Program-made: the position numbers and the translations under genes | Source of the DNA: CAZEJS01 sp964512645 | GTDB taxonomy: Bacteria > Actinomycetota > Geothermincolia > Fen-727 > Anoxymicrobiaceae | Length of the DNA stretch: 64,000 nucleotides | Direction: 5' to 3' | Assembly: GCA_964512645.1 (NCBI GenBank) | Contig: CAZEJS010000003.1 | Location: 1 to 64,000, forward strand | Notes under the pieces: model-generated | Told to the model about the DNA's origin: nothing | What the model saw: only the letters and a program-made list of their open reading frames with translations | The model's database searches: none | Part shown: piece by piece, positions 41,717 to 51,210 of the stretch | Layout of the letters: every line of letters begins with the position of its first letter | How positions within the stretch are numbered: position 1 is the first letter of the stretch

Positions 41717-43132
41717 GTGAGCTGGACCCGGAAGGTGAAGCACGCGTTCTTCGTGAAAGGCGGCGTACACCCTCCCTCCCTCAAGAGAACCTCCTCCATG
41801 AAGGTCGTTCCTGGGCCTGACCCCGGTTTCGTGGTAATCCCCATGGAGCAGCACGTCGGTGCGTCGTGCGAACCGACCGTGGAGGTTGGTCAGCAGGTGC
41901 TCGTCGGCCAGAAGGTCGGCGATTCGTCCGCATACGTATCCGCCCCCGTTCACTCGAGCGTATCGGGAGAGGTCGAGGCCGTGGGGCTCTTTCCCCACGT
42001 CATAGGAAGGGACGTGCTCGCCGTCAAGATCGCTTCCGACGGGCTGTCCACTCCCGTGGAGGGGCTGGAGGCGTCGTCCGATCCGCTCGACCTCGAGCCG
42101 GACGAGGTGCGCCGGCGCGTGCGGGAGGCGGGCATCGTCGGGCTGGGCGGGGCGGCCTTTCCGACCCACGTCAAGCTGAGCCCGCCCGCGGACAAACCCA
42201 TCGACACGGTGATCCTCAACGGGTCGGAGTGCGAGCCTTACCTGACTGGCGATTTCCGACTGATGGTGGAACGCCCCGAGGTCGTGGTGAGAGGCGGGCT
42301 GGTCATCGCCGGGACCGTCGGCGCGGAACGGGTGCTCATCGGGATCGAGCACAACAGGAGGGAAGCCATAGCGGCGGTGTGCGCGGCCGCCGGCCCCCTC
42401 GGGGTCGAGGTGGTGGAACTTCCCTGCAGGTACCCGACGGGAGCCGAGAAGACGCTCATCAGAAGTGTGACGGGCAAGGAGGTGCCTAGCGGCGGCCTGC
42501 CCCTGGACGTGGGCATTCTCGTCAGCAACGTGGGCACGAGCGCGGCCGTCCACGACTGCCTGACGACCGGCATGCCGCTGGTGGAGAGAATCCTCACCGT
42601 CGACGGGGACGGGGTCGCGGGCAGGGCCAACCTGCGCGTCAGGGTGGGCACAACGGTGCAGGACATAATCGACTACTGCGGCGGTTTCGTGGGCGAGCCG
42701 GGCAAAGTGCTCATCGGCGGACCGATGATGGGCCTGGCGCAGTACACCACCGAAGTCCCGGTCATGAAGAACACCAACGGCGTCATCGTCTTCAGGAAAG
42801 CGACCATCTTCAGGGACGAACCGGATCATTTCACCTGCATCCGCTGCGGGCGCTGCGTGCGCCGCTGTCCGATGAACCTGATGCCGTACCTGATCGGCGC
42901 TTATGCCGATTCGGGCATGTGGGAGCAGTTGGAATCCCTGAACATAGACGACTGCGTGGAGTGCGGTTCGTGTGCCTACATCTGTCCGACCAAGAACAGC
43001 CTGGTGCAACTGATCAAGGTCGGAAAGGGAGGGTTGAAGCACCAGAAGGCCAGGATGGAAGCGCTTCAGGCGAACCATGCCGGGGCCGGTGATTCGGCCG
43101 CGGAAGAGGAAGAAGTGAAAACGGATGCCTGA
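41717..43132 (+). CDS. rnfC: Electron transport complex protein RnfC, locus 2
   Basis: 471 residues from GTG 41717 (VSWTRKVKHAFFVKGGVHPP), the typical N-terminal RnfC barrel. It is followed by the flavin/NAD-binding region (GLGGAAFPTHVKL, ECEPYLTGDFRLM) and two ferredoxin-type clusters: CIRCGRCVRRCP near residue 374 and CVECGSCAYICP near 414. It is the entry subunit for NAD(H) in the membrane ion-pumping Rnf complex. It overlaps rnfD by eight bases. The C-terminal tail is short and acidic, without the alanine-rich extension of enterobacterial RnfC. Confidence 0.97.
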   Translation: MSWTRKVKHAFFVKGGVHPPSLKRTSSMKVVPGPDPGFVVIPMEQHVGASCEPTVEVGQQVLVGQKVGDSSAYVSAPVHSSVSGEVEAVGLFPHVIGRDVLAVKIASDGLSTPVEGLEASSDPLDLEPDEVRRRVREAGIVGLGGAAFPTHVKLSPPADKPIDTVILNGSECEPYLTGDFRLMVERPEVVVRGGLVIAGTVGAERVLIGIEHNRREAIAAVCAAAGPLGVEVVELPCRYPTGAEKTLIRSVTGKEVPSGGLPLDVGILVSNVGTSAAVHDCLTTGMPLVERILTVDGDGVAGRANLRVRVGTTVQDIIDYCGGFVGEPGKVLIGGPMMGLAQYTTEVPVMKNTNGVIVFRKATIFRDEPDHFTCIRCGRCVRRCPMNLMPYLIGAYADSGMWEQLESLNIDDCVECGSCAYICPTKNSLVQLIKVGKGGLKHQKARMEALQANHAGAGDSAAEEEEVKTDA

Positions 43133-44213
43133 GGACCCTCCGGCTGTCGCCGCCGGCAAAGGCGAAGCTGCCCGGGAGCCGGCCCCCGAGAAACGCGAGA
43201 TGCTTGTCATCGGCGCCTCTCCGCACGTCAGGGCTCCGGAGACCACGTCGAAGATAATGCTCTGGGTGATTATCGCCGTGTTGCCGGTCACCGTCTACGG
43301 CGTCTATATAGGGGGCTGGAAGGCGTTCACGGTAGTGGCGATGAGCGTAATCGGCTGCGTCGCCACCGAAGCGGTGGTGCAGCGCCTCAGGCATGTGCCG
43401 GTCACGGTGTTCGACCTGAGCGCCGTGGTGACCGGCCTGCTGCTGGGGCTCACCCTCCCACCCCGGCTGCCGTTCTGGATGCCGCTCATCGGAGGCGCCG
43501 TGGCAATGCTCCTGGGCAAGCACGTGTTCGGAGGGTTGGGCCACAATATATTCAACCCGGCGCTGGTTGGACGTGCGGTGCTCTTCGTATCCTGGACGAA
43601 GTACATGACGACCTCGTACCTGGTGGACCCCCGGGCCGCCGTCGTCAACACCGCGGCGGTCAAGGGTATCAACGCGATCACCAGGGCGACTCCGCTGGTG
43701 GCGGTGACCCACGCCAGGAAGGCCCCCGCCGCGGCCCTGGCGTCCCGGTACGTCAAACCTCTGCTCTTCGGCAACCCCTGGGGCCAGATAGGAGAGGTGT
43801 CGGCCTTCTTGATACTTGTGGGCATGGCGATCCTGTTGATCAAGGGCCTCATCGACTGGCGAATCCCCGTGGTCTACGTGTCAACCGTCGTGCTCGTCTC
43901 CTGGGCGCTCGGCTGGAACCCCTGGTTCTCGATGCTCTCGGGCGGGCTGCTCTTCGGGGCGGTCTTCATGGCGACCGATTACGTGACCAACCCGATGACC
44001 GCGTGGGGCAAGGTGATATTCGCCTTCGGGTGCGGTTTCATTACCGTCGTCCTGAGGCAGTGGTCCAACCTGCCCGAGGGAGTGATGTTCGCGATACTGA
44101 TAATGAACGGGGTCACTCCCCTGATCGACAGGTACATCAGGCCCCGGGCTTACGGCCATCCCCGGCGCGCCGGGAAGGAGCCCGAAGCGGCAGGGGGGGT
44201 CGAGGCGGCATGA
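43125..44213 (+). CDS. rnfD: Electron transport complex membrane subunit RnfD, locus 2
   Basis: A 362-residue membrane protein of the RnfD/NqrB family. The FMN-attachment region reads AITRATPLV near residue 186, the threonine of ATPL being the expected flavinylation site. GKHVFGGLGHNIFNPALVGR and FGAVFMATDYVTNP are family hallmarks. It is translationally coupled to rnfC (eight-base overlap) and rnfG (ATGA). Only moderately similar to the locus-1 RnfD by eye, so the two loci are old paralogues rather than a recent duplication. Confidence 0.96.
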   Translation: MPEDPPAVAAGKGEAAREPAPEKREMLVIGASPHVRAPETTSKIMLWVIIAVLPVTVYGVYIGGWKAFTVVAMSVIGCVATEAVVQRLRHVPVTVFDLSAVVTGLLLGLTLPPRLPFWMPLIGGAVAMLLGKHVFGGLGHNIFNPALVGRAVLFVSWTKYMTTSYLVDPRAAVVNTAAVKGINAITRATPLVAVTHARKAPAAALASRYVKPLLFGNPWGQIGEVSAFLILVGMAILLIKGLIDWRIPVVYVSTVVLVSWALGWNPWFSMLSGGLLFGAVFMATDYVTNPMTAWGKVIFAFGCGFITVVLRQWSNLPEGVMFAILIMNGVTPLIDRYIRPRAYGHPRRAGKEPEAAGGVEAA

Positions 44214-44755
44214 GAAAACAGATAGCGCACCTCGGCCTCACGCTCTTCGTGGTCGGCCTGGTCGCGGCGGTGGGGCTCGGGTTGACGTACACCGCCACCA
44301 GTAAGCGCATCGCCGAGCAGGACAGGCTCTCCGAGGCGAAAGCCGCCGTTGACGCTCTTCCGGGGGTGAAATCACCCTCGGACCTCGTGGCGGAGCCGGC
44401 CCTGGCCAGAAAGGCCAGAAAGGCCGTGCCGGAGGTGCGGAAGGTCTACACAACCGGCAGGGGTACGATCATCACCGTCGAGTCGAAAGGGTACGGCGGT
44501 CCGATGTTGACCGCGGTGGGCATAGACAGGGACGGCAAAGTGGCCGGGGCCGCTTCGATCTCCAACAAGGAGACCATAGGGCTGGGCTCCAAGGCGCTGG
44601 AGCCGGAGTTCCTGAAGCAGTTCAACGGCAAGGACGCCCGGAGTGGGATCGAGGCGGGCAGGGACATACAGGCGGTGACGGGCGCCACAATTACCAGCAA
44701 GGCGGTCGTCAAGCAGGTCAGGGCCGCCCTGAAGGCGTACTCCCGGATACAGTAA
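44210..44755 (+). CDS. rnfG: Electron transport complex subunit RnfG
   Basis: 181 residues from ATG 44210 (ATGA overlap with rnfD). An N-terminal transmembrane helix (about residues 9-28) is followed by an extracytoplasmic FMN-binding domain. It ends with the flavinylation motif AVTGATITSKAV, whose threonine near residue 159 receives FMN from ApbE. The protein is rather short for RnfG (often about 200) but complete. rnfE follows after 11 bases. Confidence 0.95.
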   Translation: MRKQIAHLGLTLFVVGLVAAVGLGLTYTATSKRIAEQDRLSEAKAAVDALPGVKSPSDLVAEPALARKARKAVPEVRKVYTTGRGTIITVESKGYGGPMLTAVGIDRDGKVAGAASISNKETIGLGSKALEPEFLKQFNGKDARSGIEAGRDIQAVTGATITSKAVVKQVRAALKAYSRIQ

Positions 44756-44766
44756 GAGGAGCCGGC

Positions 44767-45444
44767 GTGGAGCAGAAGACGACTGCGTGGCACGAGTTCA
44801 GCAAGGGGTTCGTCCTCGAGAACCCCCTGATGAAGCTGATGGTCGGCCTGTGTTCCTCGCTCGCGGTCAGCAACAGGGTCGAGAACGGCATCTTCATGGG
44901 CATCGCCGTTACGTTCGTGCTGGTGTTTTCGAACGTCATCATCGCCTCCATCCGCAAGAGGATCCCCGACCAGATACGCATCCCCATCTTCATAGTGGTC
45001 ATAGCGTCGTTCGTGACCATTGTGGACCTGAGCATGAAGGCGTACTTCCCGGCCGTTTACGCCAGGCTGGGCGTGTGGATACCCCTGATCGTGGTCAACT
45101 GCATCATCCTGGCCAGGGCCGAGGGTTACGCCTACAAGAACACCGTCTTCAACTCTTTCATGGACGGGTTGGGCATGGGGATCGGCTACACGTGCGTTCT
45201 CCTCATCATGGGGTTCATACGGGAACTGCTGGGCACCGGCAGCATCGTGATGTTCAACACCCGGCTGGTAAGCCTGGGGCCGTTCAACGCGCCGGCCATC
45301 TTCATACTGTTCCCGGGGGCGTTTCTTACTTTCGGATGCCTCATGGCGTTGCTGCAGCGTTACGAGATGAGGAAGAAAGCCGCCCTGGAGGTCAAGAAGG
45401 GCGCGATGGCCGGGGCACCGGCGGCAAGTGAGGAAGTGGCATGA
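44767..45444 (+). CDS. rnfE: Electron transport complex membrane subunit RnfE
   Basis: 225 residues starting at GTG 44767 behind AAGAGGAG. A six-helix membrane protein of the RnfE/NqrD family with the conserved NPLMKLMVGLCSSLAVSN at the N-terminus and IPLIVVNCIILARAEGYA in the middle; the cysteine pair around these segments binds the intramembrane Fe-S cluster shared with RnfA. It overlaps rnfA by four bases (ATGA). Confidence 0.95.
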   Translation: MEQKTTAWHEFSKGFVLENPLMKLMVGLCSSLAVSNRVENGIFMGIAVTFVLVFSNVIIASIRKRIPDQIRIPIFIVVIASFVTIVDLSMKAYFPAVYARLGVWIPLIVVNCIILARAEGYAYKNTVFNSFMDGLGMGIGYTCVLLIMGFIRELLGTGSIVMFNTRLVSLGPFNAPAIFILFPGAFLTFGCLMALLQRYEMRKKAALEVKKGAMAGAPAASEEVA

Positions 45445-46061
45445 ACGAAGCTTACCGTTATTTCCTGGTCTTCCTGGGCGCGCTGCTCATCTACAATATA
45501 CTGCTCATCAGGTTCATCGCGCTGTGCCCCCTCATCGGGGTCTCGACCCAGGTGGAGACCTCCATCGGCATGGCGATGTCGGTCCTGTTCGTGATGACGA
45601 TGGCCAGCGCGGCGTCGTGGGTGGCGTGGAACTACATCCTGAAGCCGTTGCATGTCGGTGAGTTCCTCTACATACCGGTGTTCATCCTGATCATCGCTTC
45701 GCTCGTGCAGTTCACGGAGATGGTCATCAAGAAGACCAGCCCGCCTCTGTACAGGGCGATGGGTATCTACCTCCCGCTGATCACCACGAACTGCGCGGTG
45801 CTTGCGGCGGCGACCGAATCGGTCAAGCCGGGCTTCCTGAAGCTCAATGTCGCATACCACTTCTCTCTGCCCGAGTGCCTTGTGTACACCATCGGCGTGG
45901 CTCTGGGGTTCGGGATCGTGATTATCATATTCGCCTGCATCAGGGAGAGGCTCGAGACGAGCCCGGTGCCCCATGCCTTCAAAGGGGCCCCGCTCGCCTT
46001 CATGATCGCCGCGATACTGTCGCTGGCGTTCATGGGGTTCGCCAACCTGCTTGGGCTGTAG
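45441..46061 (+). CDS. rnfA: Electron transport complex membrane subunit RnfA
   Basis: 206 residues with six predicted membrane helices of the RnfA/NqrE family. Family signatures are IRFIALCPLIGVST near residue 20 and YLPLITTNCAVLAAA near residue 115; the cysteines Cys27-like and in TTNCAV are the intramembrane cluster ligands. It pairs with RnfE to form the ion-conducting core. rnfB follows after 13 bases. Confidence 0.95.
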   Translation: MNEAYRYFLVFLGALLIYNILLIRFIALCPLIGVSTQVETSIGMAMSVLFVMTMASAASWVAWNYILKPLHVGEFLYIPVFILIIASLVQFTEMVIKKTSPPLYRAMGIYLPLITTNCAVLAAATESVKPGFLKLNVAYHFSLPECLVYTIGVALGFGIVIIIFACIRERLETSPVPHAFKGAPLAFMIAAILSLAFMGFANLLGL

Positions 46062-46074
46062 GAAGGGACGGCAA

Positions 46075-46887
46075 GTGGACTGGTCACTGGTCTGGAAGGC
46101 GGCAATAGCCCTGGGCGGGCTTTCCCTGTTTTTCGCGGTGCTCCTCGCGATCGCCGGGGAGAAGTTCAAGGTGGAAACGGATCCCCGGCTAGACGAGCTG
46201 CTCGAGGCGGTGCTCGGCACGAACTGCGGCGCGTGCGGTTTCCCGGGCTGCGAGGCCGCGTGCAACGCCGTGCTCGAGGGAAGAGCCGGCGTGGACGTTT
46301 GCGTGGCAGGCGGTCAGGGCGTCGTCGACGCTGTGGCCGGGGTCATGGGAATGGAGGCCACCAGGAGTGTCCGCGGCATAGCCCAGGTCCACTGCAAGGG
46401 CGGTCTTCGAGAGTCGAAGCCCAAGGCGGTGTACCAGGGAATAGGCTCCTGCACCGCGGCGGAGCTCATCGCCGGTGGGGGCAAGGGCTGCAAGTACGGG
46501 TGCATCGGGTTGGGCACGTGCAGGGACGTCTGCCCGGTGAACGCCATAGTCATCGACGAGGACCATCGGCGCTGGGTCGATCGCGACAGGTGCACCGGCT
46601 GCGCGTTGTGTGTCGAAGCGTGCCCGCGCGGGCTCATCGAGATCGTGCCGCGCGACCAGGAAGTGCTCGTCGCCTGCAACAACCGCGACAAAGGCGGCAA
46701 AGCCCGCAAGGTGTGCAGCGTAAGCTGTATCGCCTGCAGGAAATGCGAGAAGACCTGCGATTTCGACGCTATCCATGTCAAGGACAACCGCTCCTGGATC
46801 GATTACGACAAGTGCACGCAATGCGGCAAGTGCATCGAGGTCTGCCCGAACAACGTCCTGGTGCGAGTGGTCCCTCCCCGGAAGTAG
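46075..46887 (+). CDS. rnfB: Electron transport complex Fe-S protein RnfB
   Basis: 270 residues from GTG 46075. An N-terminal membrane helix is followed by the RnfB-specific four-cysteine Fe-S domain (NCGACGFPGCEAAC near residue 48) and a DUF-type cysteine region (GKGCKYGCIGLGTCRDVCP). Two or more ferredoxin clusters follow: CTGCALCVEACP, CIACRKCEKTC and CTQCGKCIEVCP. It accepts electrons from ferredoxin. As in acetogens and other anaerobes, the operon order is C-D-G-E-A-B. The 195-base gap downstream holds no clear feature. Confidence 0.96.
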   Translation: MDWSLVWKAAIALGGLSLFFAVLLAIAGEKFKVETDPRLDELLEAVLGTNCGACGFPGCEAACNAVLEGRAGVDVCVAGGQGVVDAVAGVMGMEATRSVRGIAQVHCKGGLRESKPKAVYQGIGSCTAAELIAGGGKGCKYGCIGLGTCRDVCPVNAIVIDEDHRRWVDRDRCTGCALCVEACPRGLIEIVPRDQEVLVACNNRDKGGKARKVCSVSCIACRKCEKTCDFDAIHVKDNRSWIDYDKCTQCGKCIEVCPNNVLVRVVPPRK

Positions 46888-47082
46888 GGCGGGAGCCCCC
46901 CGAGGGCCCGCGTCTCCGCCGGATCGAACCCCCGCACTTCACCGGACGTCCCTCATCTGACTCCTTGTGTGACGAGAAGCCCTGAAGGCGGGCGCGCCGG
47001 GGTTCGTCCACAAGGGTCGGGTTCCGGCTTCGAAGAAGAATAGTCCGAACGGTCACCTGGAAGGGCGGGCGGACAGGCGAAG

Positions 47083-49536
47083 ATGAAAGACCAGGCTGGA
47101 AATTCCTCGAGAGCGCTTGCGGTCGCGCTGGCGCTGGCGCTGGCGGCGATGGCGTCTTCATGCGGCCGCGGCGGTTCGTCCCGGTCCGGCGAATACCCGG
47201 TCGCTGGCGTCGTGGTCCAGTCGCCCGCGCGATTCGATCTGTGGCTCCAGGGCCGCGACTGCTGGATCCCCGGGGCCGCCGGGGCGACGGTCATGTACGG
47301 AGACCGACTGAAGAACGGGGCGCCCGGGGGCCTGGTGATGGCTCTCGCGGCGGGGGGCAGCCTGCGTGCCGCCGAGTCCGCGGAGTTCGAGGTGACGCGC
47401 GACGCGGAGAAGGCGCCCTGCGTGGACGTCAAACGAGGGGAGCTCTGGCTGGACGGGGCCGGCGGTGCCACCGCCCGGAGCTCCAGCGTACGTGTCGTCC
47501 CCGTGGAACCGAAGGAGGAGGGGGAGAGGAGCGCCTTCTCGCTGGAGGTCAAGCCCGGGGGACCTTCGACAGTGGCCGTGGCGGACGGGCAGGTCAGGGT
47601 CGAGGCGGCCGGGGAAACGCTGACGCTCCTGGAAGGGACGAGCGCGACCTGTGAGCAGGGGCAGCCGCCGTCCCGGGCCGTGAAGAGCGCCGGGGAAGCG
47701 CCGCAGGGAGGCTTCGCCGGGGCGCTCGACCTGCTCAGGGCGCCGTATTTCAGGAACGAGGCGACGAGGTCTCAAGCCGAGGACGACGCCAACACCAGGC
47801 TCTCGGTGGACCACAACGACGCCTGGGCCCACGTCAACCTCGGCAGGGCCCTGCTGGACGCCGGCCGTACCGAGGAGGCCGGGCAGAACTTCGCCCGCGC
47901 GCTGGAGATAAAACAGGGGTTTCCCCAGGCGACGGCCGGGCTCGGCCGGGTGGCCCTTCGCGACGCCAGGTGGAACGAAGCGGCGCGGCTCTACGAGCAG
48001 GCCAGGCTGGCCGACCGGAGCTCGCTCGAGGCGAGGCTGGGCTCAGCCGAAGCGGCGCTGGGGATGGGGAAGCTCCAGGAAGCGAAGAGGTGGTACAAGG
48101 CTACCCTCGACCTCGACTCGCAGAGCCAGCAGGCGCTTGCCGGGCTCGGCATGGTGAACATCCTCTCGGGCGACCTCGCCGGGGCGTCTGCGGACCTCGC
48201 GGACGCGATCAAGGTGCAGCCCTCGCACAAGGCCGCCCTGGTGTTCAGGTCTTACCTGCGCTCGCTCAAGGGGAAGGTGCCCTCCGCGCTGGCGATATTG
48301 AAGAAGGCCGTCGAAGTCGACGCGAAAGACGGAGGCTTGAGGTGCTGCATGGCGGACCTCTGCCTCCGCGCCGGCAGGAACGACCTGGCGAAGAGTGCCT
48401 ACAAGCAGATGTGCGGCAGCGACGACCCGGAGATCATGGCGGCGGGGTACCAGGGCGCCGGGTCGGTGGAGATGTTCGAAGGCAATGCGAGGGACGCCCA
48501 GTCGGCGTGGGCGAAAGCCCAGGACCTCCACCCCGACAGGACGCCGGTGCTGCAGAACCTCGGGCAGGCGGCCCTTCTCCTGGAGGAGAACGAGGCCGCC
48601 GCGGCGGCGCTCTCACGAGCCGTCACCGTCGACATCGAGGACTGGCGCGCCCACGAGATGCTGGCCAGGGCCCTGCTCGAAACGGGTTCGAACTCCGATG
48701 CCGTCACCGAGGGGCGGGCCGCCGCCACGCTGGCGCCCGACGAGTGGACCGCCCACATCGTGCTGGGCCTCGCGCTGGAGGCCTGCGGCGCGAACGAAGA
48801 GGCAGCCCTGGAGCTGTCCAGGGGGATTGCCCTGAAACCGGCGGGCGGCCTTTCCGCCGCGGGACACGCGCTCTTCGCGCTGGCTCTGGCAAAACAGGGA
48901 AAAACCGCCGACGCCCTGGCGGAATACAGGCGCGCCCAGCAGGTGAACCCCGACGACGGGTCCTATTATCGCCTGGCCGGCGACATGCTGGAGCGGCTTG
49001 GCAGGAAATCCGATGCGCTGGAGCAGTTCAGGAAGGCGGCCCAGATGAACCGGTCCGACGTGCTCTCGCAGGTCAGGCTCGCCGAAGCGCTCAACGCCTC
49101 GGGCAAGAAGGCCGAAGCCATCGAGGTCCTCCGGGGCTCGGTCGAGAGGGACCCCAACGAAGCGCTGTCCCGGCAGCTTCTCGGAGAGTACCTGCTGGCG
49201 GACGGAGACGCCGAAGGCGCGGTGTTCCAGTTGGACGCGGCGGCCCGGGTCGACGGCGTCCGGCCGGAACTTCTGGCTTCGGTGCTGGTCACGAGGGGCA
49301 ACGCCAGGGACAGGGGGGAGGATTTCCAGGGGGCGATCGAGGACTACTCCCGGGCCATCTCTTCCGACCCCGGCCGTGGCGATGCCTGGTTCTACATGGC
49401 AGGGGACTTGGAACGCACGGGCAGGCCCTCCGACGCGAAGGCCGCTTACGCCAACGCCGCGGCCCTCTGCAAAGACAGGTCCGAGTGGAAGAAGTTCTAC
49501 GACGAGTCGCTCTCCAAGTTGAGCCAGCTCGGATAA
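47083..49536 (+). CDS. FecR-like / tetratricopeptide-repeat lipoprotein
   Basis: 817 residues. The N-terminus has a hydrophobic signal ending in MASSC, a plausible lipobox. Residues 35-200 resemble a FecR-type beta domain (VMYGDRLKNGAPGGLVMAL, VDVKRGELWLDG). From about residue 235 to the end there are roughly fifteen TPR units (for example AWAHVNLGRALLDAGRTEEA, SYYRLAGDMLERLGRKSDAL). It should be an outer-surface scaffold that organises partner proteins. It follows rnfB by 195 bases on the same strand; whether it shares that transcript is unclear. Confidence 0.78.
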   Translation: MKDQAGNSSRALAVALALALAAMASSCGRGGSSRSGEYPVAGVVVQSPARFDLWLQGRDCWIPGAAGATVMYGDRLKNGAPGGLVMALAAGGSLRAAESAEFEVTRDAEKAPCVDVKRGELWLDGAGGATARSSSVRVVPVEPKEEGERSAFSLEVKPGGPSTVAVADGQVRVEAAGETLTLLEGTSATCEQGQPPSRAVKSAGEAPQGGFAGALDLLRAPYFRNEATRSQAEDDANTRLSVDHNDAWAHVNLGRALLDAGRTEEAGQNFARALEIKQGFPQATAGLGRVALRDARWNEAARLYEQARLADRSSLEARLGSAEAALGMGKLQEAKRWYKATLDLDSQSQQALAGLGMVNILSGDLAGASADLADAIKVQPSHKAALVFRSYLRSLKGKVPSALAILKKAVEVDAKDGGLRCCMADLCLRAGRNDLAKSAYKQMCGSDDPEIMAAGYQGAGSVEMFEGNARDAQSAWAKAQDLHPDRTPVLQNLGQAALLLEENEAAAAALSRAVTVDIEDWRAHEMLARALLETGSNSDAVTEGRAAATLAPDEWTAHIVLGLALEACGANEEAALELSRGIALKPAGGLSAAGHALFALALAKQGKTADALAEYRRAQQVNPDDGSYYRLAGDMLERLGRKSDALEQFRKAAQMNRSDVLSQVRLAEALNASGKKAEAIEVLRGSVERDPNEALSRQLLGEYLLADGDAEGAVFQLDAAARVDGVRPELLASVLVTRGNARDRGEDFQGAIEDYSRAISSDPGRGDAWFYMAGDLERTGRPSDAKAAYANAAALCKDRSEWKKFYDESLSKLSQLG

Positions 49537-49565
49537 GGCCCTGCCCTCCTTGCCGGGCGCCGCCG

Positions 49566-50357
49566 TCAGGGCAAGAAGGCTATCGCCGCCGCCGCCGCGA
49601 GGAACGCGGAGGTCAGAAGCGCCTCGACGGCGCGGATCTTCATCGGGTGGAGCCTGGTTCTCTGGAGGCCCCCCGCGTAAGCACGCGCGTCCATTGCGAC
49701 GGCCAGCTCGTCGGCATCGTGGAACACCTTCACGAAGAGGGGCACCAGCACCGGCAGCATGTCTTTCACCCTCCGGAACACGTTGGCGGACTCGAAGTCG
49801 GCCCCCCTGGCCATCTGCGCTTTCACCAGGTTGCCGCCGGTGTCCAGGATGTGAGGTATGAACATGAGGGTGATGCTGACGACCGTGGTAACGCGGCCGA
49901 CCGGTACGCGTATCACCGTCAGCGGGCGCATCACCGACTCCAGCCCGTCGGCGAGGTTGAGGGGACGCGTAGTCATGGTCAGCGCGGACAGCAGCACCAC
50001 CAGCAGCAGGACCCGCCCGGAGAACACCACCCCGTTGAGCAGGCCGGTGTCGGTGATGCTCAGGAATCCGAGGTGCCAGAGGACCACCCCCGGTGTCAGG
50101 AACAACTGGAGCAGGAAAGTCACCAGCACGATGACCCATACCGAGCGCAGGGCCAGGGCAACCCTCCAGAGCGGTAGCCCGCATGCCGCGAGGAGCGCTA
50201 CCACCAGCGCCGCGAGGGCCAGCAGTTGCCAGCCCGTGTAGAGGAACACCAGTACCGCAGAAGTGACGACCGCGAACAGCTTGAGCCGCGGATCCATGCG
50301 GTGGAGCGCCGTGCGCGCCGGGACGTACTGACCGATCGTAATGTCCCTACCTACCAC
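49566..50357 (-). CDS. ecfT: ECF transporter transmembrane subunit EcfT
   Basis: 264 residues from GTG 50357, which overlaps the upstream ATPase gene by 11 bases. A CbiQ/EcfT protein with N-terminal RTALHRMDPRLKLF, about five membrane helices, and the cytoplasmic coupling motifs ARG (AQMARGAD) and DARAYAGG near the C-terminus that contact the two ATPases. It energises uptake through a substrate-binding S component, here probably the Gx-family protein two genes upstream. A longer in-frame start at 50447 would run far into the ATPase gene. Confidence 0.9.
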   Translation of the reverse strand: MVGRDITIGQYVPARTALHRMDPRLKLFAVVTSAVLVFLYTGWQLLALAALVVALLAACGLPLWRVALALRSVWVIVLVTFLLQLFLTPGVVLWHLGFLSITDTGLLNGVVFSGRVLLLVVLLSALTMTTRPLNLADGLESVMRPLTVIRVPVGRVTTVVSITLMFIPHILDTGGNLVKAQMARGADFESANVFRRVKDMLPVLVPLFVKVFHDADELAVAMDARAYAGGLQRTRLHPMKIRAVEALLTSAFLAAAAAIAFLP

Positions 50358-51210
50358 CCGGCGTCCCCTTTCCTCGCGAGACGGCCATGGCCAGCGCGCG
50401 GAGGTCGGAGGGGTCCCCAACCGGGATCCCGCCCCGGAGCAGCTCACGGGCTATGGTGCCCCACTGGGGAAGCTGCATCCCCAGCCCGGCGAGGTCCGTG
50501 TCACCCCGGAGGAGGTTCTCCCTGTTTTCCAGGCGGACCAGCCGCCCGCCGGCCATCAGGGCGAACGATGTGGCCAGGGACCATACGTGCGACAGCTCGT
50601 GGGTGACGACGATGACCGTCGCCCGCCGCGCCGTCCGGTACTCCTCCAGGGCCTCCCGCAGGCACACGGCGCCCTCGAAGTCGAGGCCTATGAACGGTTC
50701 GTCCAGTACGAGCACCTCGGGCTCGCGCGCGAGTACGCCCGCAAGGGCCACCCTTCGTTTCTGGCCTTCGCTCAGGGCGAAGGGAGATCGTTTTCCCAGC
50801 TCATCCATGTGCAGGCCGACGACGGCGGCGGAGCGCCGGACCCTCTCCGCCAGTTCGTCGCCGCGCAGGCCCAGGTTGCGTGGCCCGAAGGCTATGTCTT
50901 TCTCTACGGTGTCGGCGAAAAGCTGGCACTCGGGGTTCTGGAAGAGCAGCCCGGCCTTGGCCCTGAAGCGGCGCAGGCCGTTTCTCCCGGCGACCCGCGT
51001 TCCCCCGTAGCGGAGGGAGCCGGAAGTGGGCGCGAGAAGGCCCGCGCACACCTGGGCGAGCGTGGACTTGCCCGAGCCGTTGGCCCCGGCGACACAGAGG
51101 ACCTCGCCGGGCTCCACGTCGAAGGAAACGCCGGCGAGCGCGCTTTCCTCTCCCTTGCCCGTAAGCGGGTAGGAGTAAGTAACGTCTTCGAGCGTCAGGC
51201 GTACAGCCAC
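50347..51210 (-). CDS. ecfA: ECF transporter ATPase EcfA (second copy in the operon)
   Basis: A 287-residue ABC ATPase with Walker A GANGSGKST near residue 39, Q-loop FQNPECQLF, signature LSEGQKRRVALAG near 145, Walker B VLVLDEP and the H-loop VTHE. The FQNPExQ Q-loop is diagnostic of EcfA/CbiO ATPases. It forms a heterodimer with the preceding EcfA and binds EcfT. It overlaps the upstream ATPase gene by 16 bases and ecfT by 11, which indicates tight translational coupling. Confidence 0.93.
   Translation of the reverse strand: MAVRLTLEDVTYSYPLTGKGEESALAGVSFDVEPGEVLCVAGANGSGKSTLAQVCAGLLAPTSGSLRYGGTRVAGRNGLRRFRAKAGLLFQNPECQLFADTVEKDIAFGPRNLGLRGDELAERVRRSAAVVGLHMDELGKRSPFALSEGQKRRVALAGVLAREPEVLVLDEPFIGLDFEGAVCLREALEEYRTARRATVIVVTHELSHVWSLATSFALMAGGRLVRLENRENLLRGDTDLAGLGMQLPQWGTIARELLRGGIPVGDPSDLRALAMAVSRGKGTPGGR

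Noticed and set aside
47970..50177. A 735-codon plus-strand frame overlapping the TPR gene and running antisense through ecfT
   Set aside because: It is an out-of-frame shadow of the TPR coding repeats; the TPR and EcfT readings both have clear domains.
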